Source: Flavivirga aquatica (GTDB taxonomy: Bacteria > Bacteroidota > Bacteroidia > Flavobacteriales > Flavobacteriaceae). From it: a stretch of DNA of 64,000 nt. This document shows, piece by piece, positions 16,514-26,085 of the stretch. The notes beneath the pieces are model-generated. The model saw nothing but the letters and a program-made list of their open reading frames with translations. It did not search any database and had not been told where the DNA came from. Position numbers and translations under genes: made by a program. Location: contig NZ_MDJD01000043.1 in assembly GCF_001747085.1 (NCBI RefSeq), forward strand, positions 124,001 through 188,000, written 5' to 3'. How positions within the stretch are numbered: position 1 is the first letter of the stretch; the number at the start of each line of letters is the position of its first letter.

Positions 16514-17494
16514 ATGAAAATTTCTACCTTTTATTTGGCTCCTCTTTGCGTAGCCTTGAGTTTCATTGTTTCGTGTTCATCTGATAGTTCTGATGGTGAA
16601 ATAGATAAGCCTATACTAACAGGAGATATTGGTGATATTGAAAACATTCAAATTTTTCCTATTAACCACCCTTTAAATAAAGATATATCGAATAGTCCTG
16701 TAGATGCTAATTCTAATTTAATACTTAGTAATATTGGCTTAAATAAGGGGCTTTTTCCTGATTTTGGAAGTGGTGAATATCAAGGAGCGCCTATTGGAAT
16801 TCCTTATGTAAGTGTTGATGGAAGTCAATTAAAAGTACCAATAACTTTTGGAGCCAATAGTTATGGAGATGAAAGTGATAAAGGACCTTTCCCAATTCCA
16901 TTAGATGCGCCTATTGAAGGTAATGGAGTAGGAGATAGCCATGTGATTTCGGTTGATGTGGAAAATGGCATGTTGTATGAACTATATAATACATCTCAAG
17001 TTGGAAGTGGTTTTGAAGTCTCTTCGGCAGCAGTGTTTGATTTAAATAAAGTAGAATTTAGACCAGATGGTTGGACATCTGCAGATGCAGCTGGTTTGCC
17101 TATACTTCCGTTATTGGTACGATATCCAGAGGTTGAAAAAGGAGAAATAGATCATCCTATTCGTTTTACGATTAATAGAAGTAAAATATATGAAGGTTAT
17201 GTGCATCCTGCGAGGCATTTGGTTTCTGGAAACACAGGTGATGAGTTATTGCCTTTTGGTGGTAGATTGAGACTAAAAGCAGATTATGATATAAGTGGCT
17301 TTTCTAAAACAAACCAAATTATTCTTACTGCAATGAAAAAATATGGGCTTATGCTTGCAGATGTAGGTTCTGATATGTTTATAACTGGTGCTCCTCATGA
17401 AAAATGGGATAATGATGATCTTAAAAAATTATTACAGGTAACTTTAGATAATTTTGAAGTTATTGAATTGGGAGATATTTCTTTAAGAAATTAG
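16514..17494 (+). CDS. Conserved lipoprotein of unknown function
   Basis: 326 aa; lipobox SFIVSC at about residue 21. The mature protein has conserved-looking stretches: DSHVISVDVENGMLYELYNT, PDGWTSADAAGLPILPLLVR, VHPARHLVSG, LKADYDISGFS and AMKKYGLMLADVGSDMFITG. I recall similar uncharacterised secreted proteins from several phyla but no named domain. The many Asp, His, Arg and Trp in conserved blocks would suit an enzyme or a binding protein, but no function can be claimed. It is a single-gene unit with an inverted-repeat terminator after it. Confidence 0.75.
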   Translation: MKISTFYLAPLCVALSFIVSCSSDSSDGEIDKPILTGDIGDIENIQIFPINHPLNKDISNSPVDANSNLILSNIGLNKGLFPDFGSGEYQGAPIGIPYVSVDGSQLKVPITFGANSYGDESDKGPFPIPLDAPIEGNGVGDSHVISVDVENGMLYELYNTSQVGSGFEVSSAAVFDLNKVEFRPDGWTSADAAGLPILPLLVRYPEVEKGEIDHPIRFTINRSKIYEGYVHPARHLVSGNTGDELLPFGGRLRLKADYDISGFSKTNQIILTAMKKYGLMLADVGSDMFITGAPHEKWDNDDLKKLLQVTLDNFEVIELGDISLRN

Positions 17495-17588
17495 TGTGTA
17501 TAATTTGCTTATACTAAATTTTAAGTAAAGACACTATAAAAATAACACACTAACAAATACTGGTAAAAAGCACTTGACTTAGTTTTAA

Positions 17589-17631
17589 AAAATACAGCAA
17601 CTAAATAATGTATTATTTTTTGCTGTATTTT
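17589..17631 (+). terminator. Probable intrinsic terminator
   Basis: Twelve-base stem AAAATACAGCAA (17589-17600) with TTGCTGTATTTT (17620-17631) and a 19-base loop, about 95 bases after the lipoprotein stop. The long loop makes it less certain. Confidence 0.5.
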
Positions 17632-17700
17632 AACATGAATACTTATTTCATTTATAAGGAAAACAATAGCTTTGTTAGACAATTAAAGACATAAAAAAAT

Positions 17701-18834
17701 ATGACTGTAGATATTGTTGGAGCAGGAATTGGCGGATTAACTACAGCTATAGCACTTGAGCAGAAGGGGTTTAAAATAAGAATTTTTGAACAAGCAAAAG
17801 AAATAAAATCTGTAGGAGCTGGAATAATTTTGGCTAATAATGCTATGCAGGTTTATGAGAGATTAGGATTAAGAAAAATAATTGAAGACAATGGTAATTC
17901 AATTTCATCATTAAATATTACAAAGCCAAACCTTCAAGCGTTATCTAAAGTTGATTTAACTTATTTTGAGGAAAAACATCGGGTAAAGAATATAGCAATT
18001 CACAGAGGTGTTTTACAACAAATTTTACTTGATAAATTAAAGTCTACACAGGTTCATTTGAATTATAAGTTAGATGATGTCACTAAAATTTTTAACGGCT
18101 ATTCGTTAGAATTCCAGAATGGAGAAACGCAGGAATCTAAAGTGCTTTTAGGGGCAGATGGATTACATTCCATGGTTAGGGAAAGTTTATTTCCAAATAC
18201 AAGTATTAGAAAAGCAAACCAAATATGTTGGAGAGGGATTGCTAATTATAATTTACCACTAAATTTTAAGAATGAATTAAATGAAGCTTGGGGAAAAGAA
18301 GCGCGTTTTGGTTTTGTACAAATTGAAGAAAACAAAGTGTATTGGTATGCTTTAAAAACTATTAATAAGAATAAGACTGATTTTTTAATTAATGATATTG
18401 AAGATGATTTTAGTGCATATAATTCTATTATTAAAGAGCTAATTTCTTTAACTCCAAAAGAACAATTACATGTTGCTGAAATATTAGATTTAAAACCTAC
18501 AAAAACTTGGCATAAAGATCGTGTTTGTTTAATTGGTGATGCTGCACACGCTACAACTCCAAATATGGGACAGGGTGCTTGTCAAGCTATTGAGGATGCT
18601 TATGTACTCTCAGAATGTTTATATAAATATGAGATAAATGAAGCTTTTAAGAATTTTCAAGAATTAAGGTTGCCAAAAGCACATCAAGTTGTTAAAGCGA
18701 GTTGGACTATTGGTAAAATGGCACATGTATCGAATCCTATATTGATTTTGATAAGAAATCAAATAATGAAATTAATGCCTTCTTTTATTAATAGAAAACA
18801 ATCTAAAAAAATATTTCAATTGAATACTATATAG
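17701..18834 (+). CDS. FAD-dependent monooxygenase (UbiH/salicylate hydroxylase type)
   Basis: 377 aa, group A flavin monooxygenase (FAD_binding_3). Seen: the dinucleotide fold VGAGIGGLTTAIALEQKG at the N-terminus (GAGIGG, residues 6-11), the middle LLGADGLHSMVR (DG motif), and the FAD ribityl motif GDAAHATTPNMGQGACQAIE near residues 279-298. It hydroxylates an aromatic or polyene substrate with NAD(P)H and oxygen; the substrate is unknown. A TAGCTTTG element at 17667-17674 could be its promoter. It is convergent with the glycosyltransferase gene that follows, with a folded repeat between them. Confidence 0.88.
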   Translation: MTVDIVGAGIGGLTTAIALEQKGFKIRIFEQAKEIKSVGAGIILANNAMQVYERLGLRKIIEDNGNSISSLNITKPNLQALSKVDLTYFEEKHRVKNIAIHRGVLQQILLDKLKSTQVHLNYKLDDVTKIFNGYSLEFQNGETQESKVLLGADGLHSMVRESLFPNTSIRKANQICWRGIANYNLPLNFKNELNEAWGKEARFGFVQIEENKVYWYALKTINKNKTDFLINDIEDDFSAYNSIIKELISLTPKEQLHVAEILDLKPTKTWHKDRVCLIGDAAHATTPNMGQGACQAIEDAYVLSECLYKYEINEAFKNFQELRLPKAHQVVKASWTIGKMAHVSNPILILIRNQIMKLMPSFINRKQSKKIFQLNTI

Positions 18835-18853
18835 ATAAATTATAGTATAATTT

Positions 18854-18945
18854 GCGCTTTTTTCTGCGTTAGCGATTGCAGTGGAAATCCTTTTGTTTTT
18901 TTACAAAAGATTGAAACAGAAAGCGCGACCCTTGTGGTAACGCCC
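18854..18945. repeat. REP-like folded intergenic repeat, copy 1
   Basis: Begins GCGC then TTTTTTCTGCGTTAGCGATT and ends AAAGCGCGACCC...GTAACGCCC. The outer parts pair (GCGCTTT...CTG with CAGAAAGCGC; GCGTTA with TAACGC), so it can fold. It shares the motifs TGCGTTAGsGATTG, rGnGGmAATCCTTTT, GCGGAAAGCsCGACCC-like and GTAACGCCC with the element at 48977-49134. It lies between convergent genes, the usual place for such repeats. I recall similar elements scattered in Flavobacteriaceae genomes. Confidence 0.65.
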
Positions 18946-18954
18946 AAAATTATT

Positions 18955-20445
18955 TTAAACTTTAGATGTTAATGATTTAATGAAAACATAACCAAAACCT
19001 AAAAATAACATAAGATGAAAAGGGAAAAGTCCAAAATCGCCTCCTTGATTACCTACAATAAAAGCACTATACATACCAAATGCAAAATAAAGCATGAGTA
19101 ATCCTTCAAAAATAACATGAATTGAGACCGTTTTTTTTATGTATTTATTATTTTTCCAACTGTCTTTTAATGTGTTTATATTGAATTTAGGTGTACGGAC
19201 AAATTCGCTCTTTTTACCCAAATGGCCTTCTAAAACAGCAATAGAATTATGTAATGAGAATCCCATTGCTATAGAGAAAAAGACAAAGAACATACCTATG
19301 TATCTTATAAAGTTTTTAAAGCCACTACCGTATATGTTTTTGTACATATGCCAATAGCATACAAAAAATATAACAGTGCTTATAACAAAGAAACTCATAA
19401 CATAAAAGTAGGGTCTTAAATGGGCATATTCATTTTTTATATATAGCATAGGTATGCTAAGCACACCAACAATAAGTACATTTAAAAACATAGTACTGTT
19501 TAATAAATGTAATAAACCATGAACTTTGGTTTTTGTTGATATATTTTCGTTTTTTAAAACACGCCAAAGCATTTTTCTGAAATTTTCTGCACCACCTTTA
19601 TTCCATCTAAATTGTTGTGATCGAGCAGCGCTTATAACGACTGGTAATTCAGCAGGAGTTTCTACTTCTTCTAAGTATTTGAATTTCCAGTTTTTTAATT
19701 GTGCACGGTAGCTTAAATCTAAATCTTCGGTAAGTGTATCTCCTTCCCAATTACCTGCATCTATAATACATGCCTTTCTCCATAGACCTGCTGTCCCATT
19801 GAAATTAATAAAATGGCCTTTGCTATTTCTGCCTACTTGTTCTAAAGTAAAATGAGCATCTAAAGCAAATGCTTGAATTTTTGTTAATATAGAATAGTTC
19901 CTATTGATGTGTCCCCAACGGGTTTGAACAACTCCAATAGATTCATCCTTAAAATAAGGAACCGTACGTTTTAACCAATCTTTTTTAGGTAGAAAATCAG
20001 AATCAAAAATAGCTATAATTTCACCTTTTGCGACTTTTAATCCTTCTTTAAGAGCTCCTGCTTTAAAACCCGAACGGTCTGTTCTTGTTATGTGTTGAAT
20101 ATCTAATCCTGTAGATTGTAAACTTTCTATTTGTTTACGTGTAGTATCAACAGTTTCGTCTGTAGAGTCGTCTAAAACTTGAATTTCTAATTTGCTTTTT
20201 GGATAGTCAATTAAGGCAATATTATCTAATAAACGTTCCATAACATACATTTCGTTATAAACAGGAAGTTGTATGGTTATATATGGAATCTCATCTGGGT
20301 TTGATAAATCAAATTGAGAACATTTATTTTTTGCTTTTTTTGAGGATAGATAATTAAATAGCAGGTTTAGCTGCGCTAATGAATAAACAAAAATTAGCAA
20401 AAGAGCTATTGTGTATATAATTATGATTGTTGTTTGTAAAATCAT
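18955..20445 (-). CDS. Cellulose-synthase-like membrane glycosyltransferase (GT2)
   Basis: 496 aa. A membrane helix comes first (about 5-30), then a cytoplasmic GT2 domain with IQLPVYNE, the metal/nucleotide motifs DDSTDET, DSDFLP and TEDLDLSYRAQ and the processivity-type QQFRW, then about four helices to the end. This is the arrangement of processive beta-glycosyltransferases and of glucosylceramide-synthase-like enzymes. Its start overlaps the end of the 20442 gene by 4 bases (coupled). It probably makes a lipid-linked or surface glycan; donor and acceptor are unknown. Confidence 0.85.
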   Translation of the reverse strand: MILQTTIIIIYTIALLLIFVYSLAQLNLLFNYLSSKKAKNKCSQFDLSNPDEIPYITIQLPVYNEMYVMERLLDNIALIDYPKSKLEIQVLDDSTDETVDTTRKQIESLQSTGLDIQHITRTDRSGFKAGALKEGLKVAKGEIIAIFDSDFLPKKDWLKRTVPYFKDESIGVVQTRWGHINRNYSILTKIQAFALDAHFTLEQVGRNSKGHFINFNGTAGLWRKACIIDAGNWEGDTLTEDLDLSYRAQLKNWKFKYLEEVETPAELPVVISAARSQQFRWNKGGAENFRKMLWRVLKNENISTKTKVHGLLHLLNSTMFLNVLIVGVLSIPMLYIKNEYAHLRPYFYVMSFFVISTVIFFVCYWHMYKNIYGSGFKNFIRYIGMFFVFFSIAMGFSLHNSIAVLEGHLGKKSEFVRTPKFNINTLKDSWKNNKYIKKTVSIHVIFEGLLMLYFAFGMYSAFIVGNQGGDFGLFPFHLMLFLGFGYVFIKSLTSKV

Positions 20446-21134
20446 TTTTTAATACTATATTTAAAAATCCAACCTAATATTTTAACGCCTGCAAATATAG
20501 CACCTTTTACTGTACCAGACACTTTTGAAACACCAATTCTGTTTCTATAGTTAACTGGTATTTCGGTATATGATAATTTCTGCTTCAATACTTTCAATTG
20601 CATTTCGACAGTCCATCCATATGTTTTGTCTTCCATATTAAGAGCCAATAGTTTGTTGTATTTAATAGCTCTAAATGGGCCGAGGTCTGTGAATTTTGCG
20701 CGAAAAAATAAATTCATTAGTTTGGTAGCTAGCCAATTACCAAATATTTGCGGAAATGTCATAGAGCCTGCTTCGCGTAATTCTTTTACTCTAGAACCCA
20801 CTACAAAATCTAAATTATTTTCAATTATTGGGGCTACAATTTTGGTTAAATCTTCTGGGAAATCACTGTAATCTCCATCTAAAAAAACAATAATATTTGG
20901 TTTAACCGTTTGTCTAGAAACGTAATCTATTCCTTTCAAACAGGCGTATCCATAACCTTTATTCGTTTCTTTTAAAACAGTTGCTCCAGCTTTTCTAGCT
21001 TTATTTTCTGTCTCATCTGTTGAATTGTTGCTTACGACAATGATTTCTGAAACAATACTGGGAATATCATTAATTACGTGCGCAATAGAATCGGCTTCAT
21101 TATAAGCAGGTATGATGACTTTTATGTTGGTCAT
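20442..21134 (-). CDS. Polyprenyl-phosphate sugar synthase-like glycosyltransferase (GT2)
   Basis: 230 aa, the size of DPM1-type GT2 enzymes. Seen: VIIPAYNEADSI, the DGDYSDFPED catalytic DxD region, TDLGPFRAIKY and the YGWTVEMQLK motif (the WT-E-Q helix of polyprenyl-phosphate glycosyltransferases). It would charge polyprenyl phosphate with a hexose for use by GT-C enzymes such as that at 14967-16397. It overlaps its neighbours on both sides by 4 bases, forming a coupled trio with the GT2 at 18955 and the MORN_2 protein at 21131. Confidence 0.85.
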   Translation of the reverse strand: MTNIKVIIPAYNEADSIAHVINDIPSIVSEIIVVSNNSTDETENKARKAGATVLKETNKGYGYACLKGIDYVSRQTVKPNIIVFLDGDYSDFPEDLTKIVAPIIENNLDFVVGSRVKELREAGSMTFPQIFGNWLATKLMNLFFRAKFTDLGPFRAIKYNKLLALNMEDKTYGWTVEMQLKVLKQKLSYTEIPVNYRNRIGVSKVSGTVKGAIFAGVKILGWIFKYSIKK

Positions 21135-21895
21135 TGAAGATCGGATAGGTTATTTTCCTTTTTGAATGACTTAAAATCTGTCCATTCATTAATTTTTTTA
21201 TTAGCTTTATACTTTACTGCAGAAACTAATTCTTCGTTTTTGTACATTAAACAATATCCATTTTTCTGATTATCTTTAAGTTGGCATTTATGATTTATTT
21301 TTTCCATATCATCATAGAATAACCACCAATTATTTTTTTTTCCATTCACGAAGTGACCTTCGCTTTCCTTATTCCCATTTTCGCGGTAAAATTGCCAATA
21401 ATTTGTGGTTTTACCATCCTTATACTCACCGTTTTTTTTAAGTACCCCGTTTTTGTGATAAAAAACCCAATAACCTTCTTCTTTTCCTTTATAAAAAAGA
21501 CCTTCTTTAGCTAATTTTCCATTGTTATAATATGATTTCCAATATTTAGTACGTTTTCCGTTTTCGTAAGAGCCTTCCTTTTCTAGGGAGCTATCATTAT
21601 AATAATATTTCCAATATTTATCTTTTTGTCCTAATTTATATAAACCTTGAGCTTTTAAGGTTCCATTATCATAATAAAAATACCAATATTTATTTTCTTT
21701 ATTGTTTTGGAATTCTCCTTTTTTCTCTAGATTTCCATTGGAATGATAAAATAACCAATATCCAGTTTTTATATTATTATCTAACCAACCTTCAGTTTTT
21801 ATATGACCATTGTCATAATACGTTTTTTTATAGTTTTTTTGAGCAAGAGCATTAAAACCTATAAATAGTACTATTGCGATTAAAAAGTGTTTCAT
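21131..21895 (-). CDS. Exported MORN_2-type repeat protein
   Basis: 254 aa from the ATG at 21895 (MKHFLIAIVLFIGFNALAQ, a clean signal peptide). The longer in-frame start at 21988 would add 31 unlikely residues. Nearly the whole mature protein is about nine tandem units of 22-24 residues of the form YYNDGTLKAQGLYKLGQKDKYW, a MORN_2 (YwqK-like) repeat with ending K-K-YW or K-GYW. Such repeats form beta-hairpin sheets and are found in exported proteins of unknown role. It overlaps the GT2 gene by 4 bases, so it may assist envelope glycan assembly (inference). Confidence 0.8.
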   Translation of the reverse strand: MKHFLIAIVLFIGFNALAQKNYKKTYYDNGHIKTEGWLDNNIKTGYWLFYHSNGNLEKKGEFQNNKENKYWYFYYDNGTLKAQGLYKLGQKDKYWKYYYNDSSLEKEGSYENGKRTKYWKSYYNNGKLAKEGLFYKGKEEGYWVFYHKNGVLKKNGEYKDGKTTNYWQFYRENGNKESEGHFVNGKKNNWWLFYDDMEKINHKCQLKDNQKNGYCLMYKNEELVSAVKYKANKKINEWTDFKSFKKENNLSDLQ

Positions 21896-22007
21896 TTGAT
21901 TTTCTGAAAAAGCAGAAATTATTTTAATTAAAGAATGCTTTGATTGTTTTGGTAGTATTCCATTTGAATAAAAAGGGAATACTACCATTAAAATATATAT
22001 TGAAAAC

Positions 22008-23597
22008 TTATTTTTTATTAACTAAATCCATTAAATCTACATCGTTTCCTAATAATATTTCAGTCGGATTAATTCTTCCTTCCATACTGTCGTTTTCTAA
22101 TTTAAGTACCCCACGAGGGCAAACGGCACTACAAACACCACAACCAACGCAACTCGATCGTACAATATTTTCTCCTTTTTGAGCATATGCACGAACATCT
22201 ATTCCCATTTCACAGCTGTTAGAACAGTTTCCACAAGAAATACATTGTCCACCATTTGTTGTAATTCTAAATTTAGAGAATAAACGTTGTTGAAACCCTA
22301 ATATAGAAGCCATTGGACAACCAAAGCGACACCATGCTCTATTTCCTAAAATAGGATAGAAACCTGTACCAATAACACCAGAGAATATGGAACCAATATA
22401 TAAGCCGTAAGCAGATCTTAAGGTTCCAGATTTTATCAAAAATACCTCGTCTATTGTTCCTGTAAAATGCATTGTTATTAATAAAAGAATAGCAATAAAG
22501 AATCCTATAGCTCCATATCTAGCATCTTTTCCTAGCTCATTACGTTTAAAAATCATGACTAGAACAAATACTACAGTTAAAAATATAGCAACCAATATTA
22601 AGAACAAGCCTTTTGTTAACCAATATTTACTAGGGTCGTAACCTAAATAGGTATATATAACGCCCGTTGTCATAACTACAGAGAATACAAGTACCGTATG
22701 TATTAACCAACGTTCTAGTTTCCATGCAGACATTTTTTTAGAGGATAATTGTCTAAAAGAATCTCCAGCGGTTTCTGCTAAACCACCGCAACCGCAAACC
22801 CAAGAGCAATACCAACGTTTTCCATATTTATAAGTTAAATAAGGTGATACCACAAATATGGATAATACGCCAAAAACTAATAAAGCCATACCTATAGTGC
22901 CATTGTTTATAAAACTATCTATTCTATATTGATCAAAATTATAATAGTTTAATGGCCACATATTTTTAAGATCGTAGTATGGTAAATCTGAATTCATAAC
23001 ATACATGAATTCTGGAATTAAAAAGGCGAAGCCTAGTTGGAAAAACATAACAGAAACGGTACGCAATTGTTGGTATTTATTGTGTCTGTATTTTAATATG
23101 AACTTGTATCCGAAAATTATGATTGCTACCGTGTACAATGTTCCGTAAACGAACCATTGACTAGCTGGTCTTCCGCTTAATAGTTTACTTAAAGGATCGA
23201 AAAGAGATATTAAACCTGTATTTGGAGCACCATCTACACCTTGTCCTAATAATGTAGGGAAAAAATAAAGTACAATATAGAATGCGGTTAAAATAACGCC
23301 AATAATCCAGCCCCAAGTACCTCGAGAGGATATGGATTTAAACCAGACACCATCATTTTTTATACCTTCTAATTTTGTTAGATATGCATCTCTTGAATAT
23401 ACAATGGTTCCAACAGATATTAATCCTAAAGCTAAAGTTAAAAAGACGGATTTGTTAGGGAAGTTTGTATTAAATAGGGCTAACACCAGTATAAATAACC
23501 CAATAATACCTATTGCTAATGCAATTTTTTGTTTTTTCGAAATGTCTTGTGCATCTGGTTTTGCTAAAGACATGCTATGATTTATTTTATTGCTCAT
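22008..23597 (-). CDS. Membrane polyferredoxin (NapH/NosR/CcoG-like 4Fe-4S protein)
   Basis: 529 aa, about eight to ten membrane helices. Cysteine motifs: CSWVCGCGGLAE in the middle, the NosR/NapH/CcoG-type CRFGCPMAS, then two ferredoxin sites CISCGNCSNSCEMGID and CVGCGVCSAVCPRG near the C-terminus. It would pass electrons between the quinone pool or a cytoplasmic donor and a periplasmic acceptor. The FAD oxidoreductase gene lies 9 bases upstream in the same operon and is the likely electron partner. The terminal acceptor is not identifiable. Confidence 0.88.
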   Translation of the reverse strand: MSNKINHSMSLAKPDAQDISKKQKIALAIGIIGLFILVLALFNTNFPNKSVFLTLALGLISVGTIVYSRDAYLTKLEGIKNDGVWFKSISSRGTWGWIIGVILTAFYIVLYFFPTLLGQGVDGAPNTGLISLFDPLSKLLSGRPASQWFVYGTLYTVAIIIFGYKFILKYRHNKYQQLRTVSVMFFQLGFAFLIPEFMYVMNSDLPYYDLKNMWPLNYYNFDQYRIDSFINNGTIGMALLVFGVLSIFVVSPYLTYKYGKRWYCSWVCGCGGLAETAGDSFRQLSSKKMSAWKLERWLIHTVLVFSVVMTTGVIYTYLGYDPSKYWLTKGLFLILVAIFLTVVFVLVMIFKRNELGKDARYGAIGFFIAILLLITMHFTGTIDEVFLIKSGTLRSAYGLYIGSIFSGVIGTGFYPILGNRAWCRFGCPMASILGFQQRLFSKFRITTNGGQCISCGNCSNSCEMGIDVRAYAQKGENIVRSSCVGCGVCSAVCPRGVLKLENDSMEGRINPTEILLGNDVDLMDLVNKK

Positions 23598-23606
23598 TAT
23601 ATTTTT

Positions 23607-24905
23607 TTATACTGTTTGTAATGTCTTTTTATATGCTAATAAGATTTCAGTCTCGAAAGTTTTATAGAATTCTGGATCGAAATTAGCTTCGGTTAAATGT
23701 TCCATGATATAATCTACATCACGTTTTTCTGTTAACCATTTATCGAATATATCATGTCTCATTCTAATCCCGAAAGTGTTTATACCTAAAAATGTATTGT
23801 CAATAGTGTTATAGCATACCGTGATACATTTCGTATTGTCTTCATGTTTCCAATGAAAATGTGCTTCATGTTCTCTAGGTTTAGAGAATACCCAACCATA
23901 AGTTTGATATTCTATATCTAAAAACTTAGCAGAGTTAAACCAATGTCCTGGCTTATATTCAATTCTATTGCCACAAATGGTTTGAGCTAAAGTTTCTCCC
24001 ATCATTCTGCCTGTATACCATACAGCTTCAATGGGTCTACGTTGCCCTATGCTTTCGTGTTGTTCTGCACAATCCCCAATAGCATAAATATCAGGAATAT
24101 TAGTTTCTAAAAATTGATTTACTTTTACACCACGACCAATTTCTATATTAGAATCTTTAATAAAATCGATGTTAGGAGACACTCCAGCTGTTAATCCAAC
24201 TACATTGCAAGGAATTTCTTCGCCTGTTTCTTGAATAATTATAGATTTTACTTTCCCGTTTTCATCTGAGACAATTTCTTTTAAATTATTTCCTAAGCGT
24301 AAATCTATATGATGGTTTTTAATGTGTCTGTTAATCATTTCGCTTTCACCTTCAGGTAAAACACCATTCCAAAAACTATTTTCTCTCACTAAAAAGGTAA
24401 CGGGTATATTTCTACTATTAAGCATTTCGGCAAGTTCTATACCTATTAATCCACCACCAACTATCACGGCTCTTTTACATATTTTATTATTTGGAGCATA
24501 TCTTTCAAGATTTTCTAAGTCTTGTTTATGGTACATACCCATAACACCATCTAAATCTTGTCCTGGCCATCCAAACTTATTAGGTTTACTACCAGTTGCA
24601 ATGACTAGTTTGTCATATTTAAGACTGTCACCTTCCGCAAAAAGCAGTTTTTTAGTTTCAGTATCTATACTTTTCACAAAACCTTTTTTTAGGTCAATTC
24701 TATTTTTCTCCCAAAACCAATTTTCGTAAGGCTGTGTATGTTCAAATTTCATATGCCCCATGTATACATACATAAGAGCTGTACGAGAGAAAAAATAATC
24801 AGCTTCAGCAGAAACAATAGTAATTTTTTTATCGGAAAGCTTTCTAATGTGTCTAGCTGTAGTAACGCCAGAAATTCCATTTCCTATTATGACAATGTGT
24901 TCCAT
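23607..24905 (-). CDS. NAD(P)/FAD-dependent oxidoreductase
   Basis: 432 aa of the pyridine-nucleotide disulphide oxidoreductase family. Seen: the N-terminal FAD motif IIGNGISGVTTARHIR, TGSKPN, the NAD(P)-binding VIVGGGLIGIELAEML, and the second FAD motif IYAIGDCAE. It has no active-site CxxC, so it resembles ferredoxin, rubredoxin or nitrite-reductase-type flavoproteins (NirB N-terminal type). The C-terminal 100 residues are extra and family-specific. It is the first gene of an operon with the polyferredoxin at 22008, so it probably feeds electrons from NAD(P)H to that protein (inference). Confidence 0.88.
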   Translation of the reverse strand: MEHIVIIGNGISGVTTARHIRKLSDKKITIVSAEADYFFSRTALMYVYMGHMKFEHTQPYENWFWEKNRIDLKKGFVKSIDTETKKLLFAEGDSLKYDKLVIATGSKPNKFGWPGQDLDGVMGMYHKQDLENLERYAPNNKICKRAVIVGGGLIGIELAEMLNSRNIPVTFLVRENSFWNGVLPEGESEMINRHIKNHHIDLRLGNNLKEIVSDENGKVKSIIIQETGEEIPCNVVGLTAGVSPNIDFIKDSNIEIGRGVKVNQFLETNIPDIYAIGDCAEQHESIGQRRPIEAVWYTGRMMGETLAQTICGNRIEYKPGHWFNSAKFLDIEYQTYGWVFSKPREHEAHFHWKHEDNTKCITVCYNTIDNTFLGINTFGIRMRHDIFDKWLTEKRDVDYIMEHLTEANFDPEFYKTFETEILLAYKKTLQTV

Positions 24906-25284
24906 ATGTTGATAGTTGTTTGATTTTTAAAATTACATGTAATTCGAAATATAGATTTTAGAAAGTATTCTAATACTAAATAACGCATTATCATATTTTG
25001 GTAATTATGTAGTATTAGGTCGCAGTTAAAGATAATAACTTATCTTAAGGTTATTAATTTAGAATAGATTTAAATTGAGTTTTGAGTGTAAGTATTTTGA
25101 GTTTTTTAAGACGCGAAAATTCTTTTTTATATATGTAAGTTAACTAATGTTTAGTGCGACTGATGGGGTGTTACTTTGCAAATAATAAAATTTAAGAGTG
25201 ATTAAATAAATTAGATATTTTGAAACCATTTAAAATGTCTTTAATACAGATTAGATCTGAACATAAAAAAATAATAAATAACAG
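24906..25284. other. Divergent intergenic region, redox genes
   Basis: 379 bases between the divergent FAD oxidoreductase and DUF547 genes. It holds a dyad TAATAAC (25033-25039) / GTTATTA (25050-25056) with an inner AGATAA/TTATCT palindrome (25030-25045), and three TTGAGT units (25075, 25082, 25097). Two TATTTTG-like promoter remnants lie on each side. No gene is visible. Confidence 0.5.
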
Positions 25285-25998
25285 ATGAAAAAAAGATTAA
25301 TAATATTAGTAGTAATTTTAATTACAGGTCAAGGGTTTTCACAGGGTTTGAATTCATTTTTCACAAAAGCTGATGCTTTTTTTAAAACAAATGTAGCTAA
25401 TGGAAAAGTAGCATATTCAAAGATTCATTCAAATCCAGAAACACTAAATGAAGTTTTAAACATTGCAGATGGAATTTCTGTTTTAAAAGATGATGCTAAA
25501 AATTATCAAGCATTTTGGATTAATGCTTATAATTTATCGGTAATAAAAGGAATAGTAGATAATTACCCAACTAACTCTCCATTAGATAATAAAGGTTTCT
25601 TTGATAAAACAACTCATAATTTAGGGGGTAAAAAAATTACTCTAAATGATATTGAACATAAACTTTTAAGAGGACAATTTAAAGATCCACGTTTTCATTT
25701 TGTATTGGTTTGTGGTGCTGTCGGTTGCCCTCCTTTAATAGCTCAAGCATATTTACCAAGCACATTAGATGCTCAATTAGAAAAGCAAACTAAAATAGCA
25801 TTGAATGGAACTTTTTTAAAGGTGAATGCTAAAAAGAAACGTGTTCAAGCATCACAAATTATGGAATGGTATAAAGGTGATTTTACGATGAATGGTAAAA
25901 CAGAAATAGATTTTATAAATAAGTATAGAGCTGAAAAATTAGAAGGAAAATTTAAGTTAAGTTATTTTCCTTATGATTGGAAAGTAAATAAGCAATAA
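25285..25998 (+). CDS. DUF547 domain exported protein, copy 1
   Basis: 237 aa, signal peptide ending at GFSQG. The DUF547 core is clear: VAYSKIHSN, FWINAYNLSVIKGIVDNYP, IEHKLLRGQFKDPRFHFVLV and CGAVGCPPLIAQAY, then the KKRVQASQIMEWYKGDF block. DUF547 is an uncharacterised domain with a papain-like or glutaredoxin-adjacent proposal in the literature; the conserved Cys pair (CGAVGCP) and Trp-Asn suggest a thiol role. It is divergent from the polyferredoxin operon and followed by a barrel gene. A second DUF547 protein occurs at 34158-35009. Confidence 0.88.
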   Translation: MKKRLIILVVILITGQGFSQGLNSFFTKADAFFKTNVANGKVAYSKIHSNPETLNEVLNIADGISVLKDDAKNYQAFWINAYNLSVIKGIVDNYPTNSPLDNKGFFDKTTHNLGGKKITLNDIEHKLLRGQFKDPRFHFVLVCGAVGCPPLIAQAYLPSTLDAQLEKQTKIALNGTFLKVNAKKKRVQASQIMEWYKGDFTMNGKTEIDFINKYRAEKLEGKFKLSYFPYDWKVNKQ

Positions 25999-26085
25999 TA
26001 AATTCTTGAGAAAGTAAGAATTTTTATGAATAATTAATATTAATTAAAAATCTTTCTTATACAAGGAGATAAAAACTAAATACCA

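Noticed and set aside
21896-21988. Upstream start of the MORN_2 protein
   Set aside because: 31 extra residues before a clean signal peptide.
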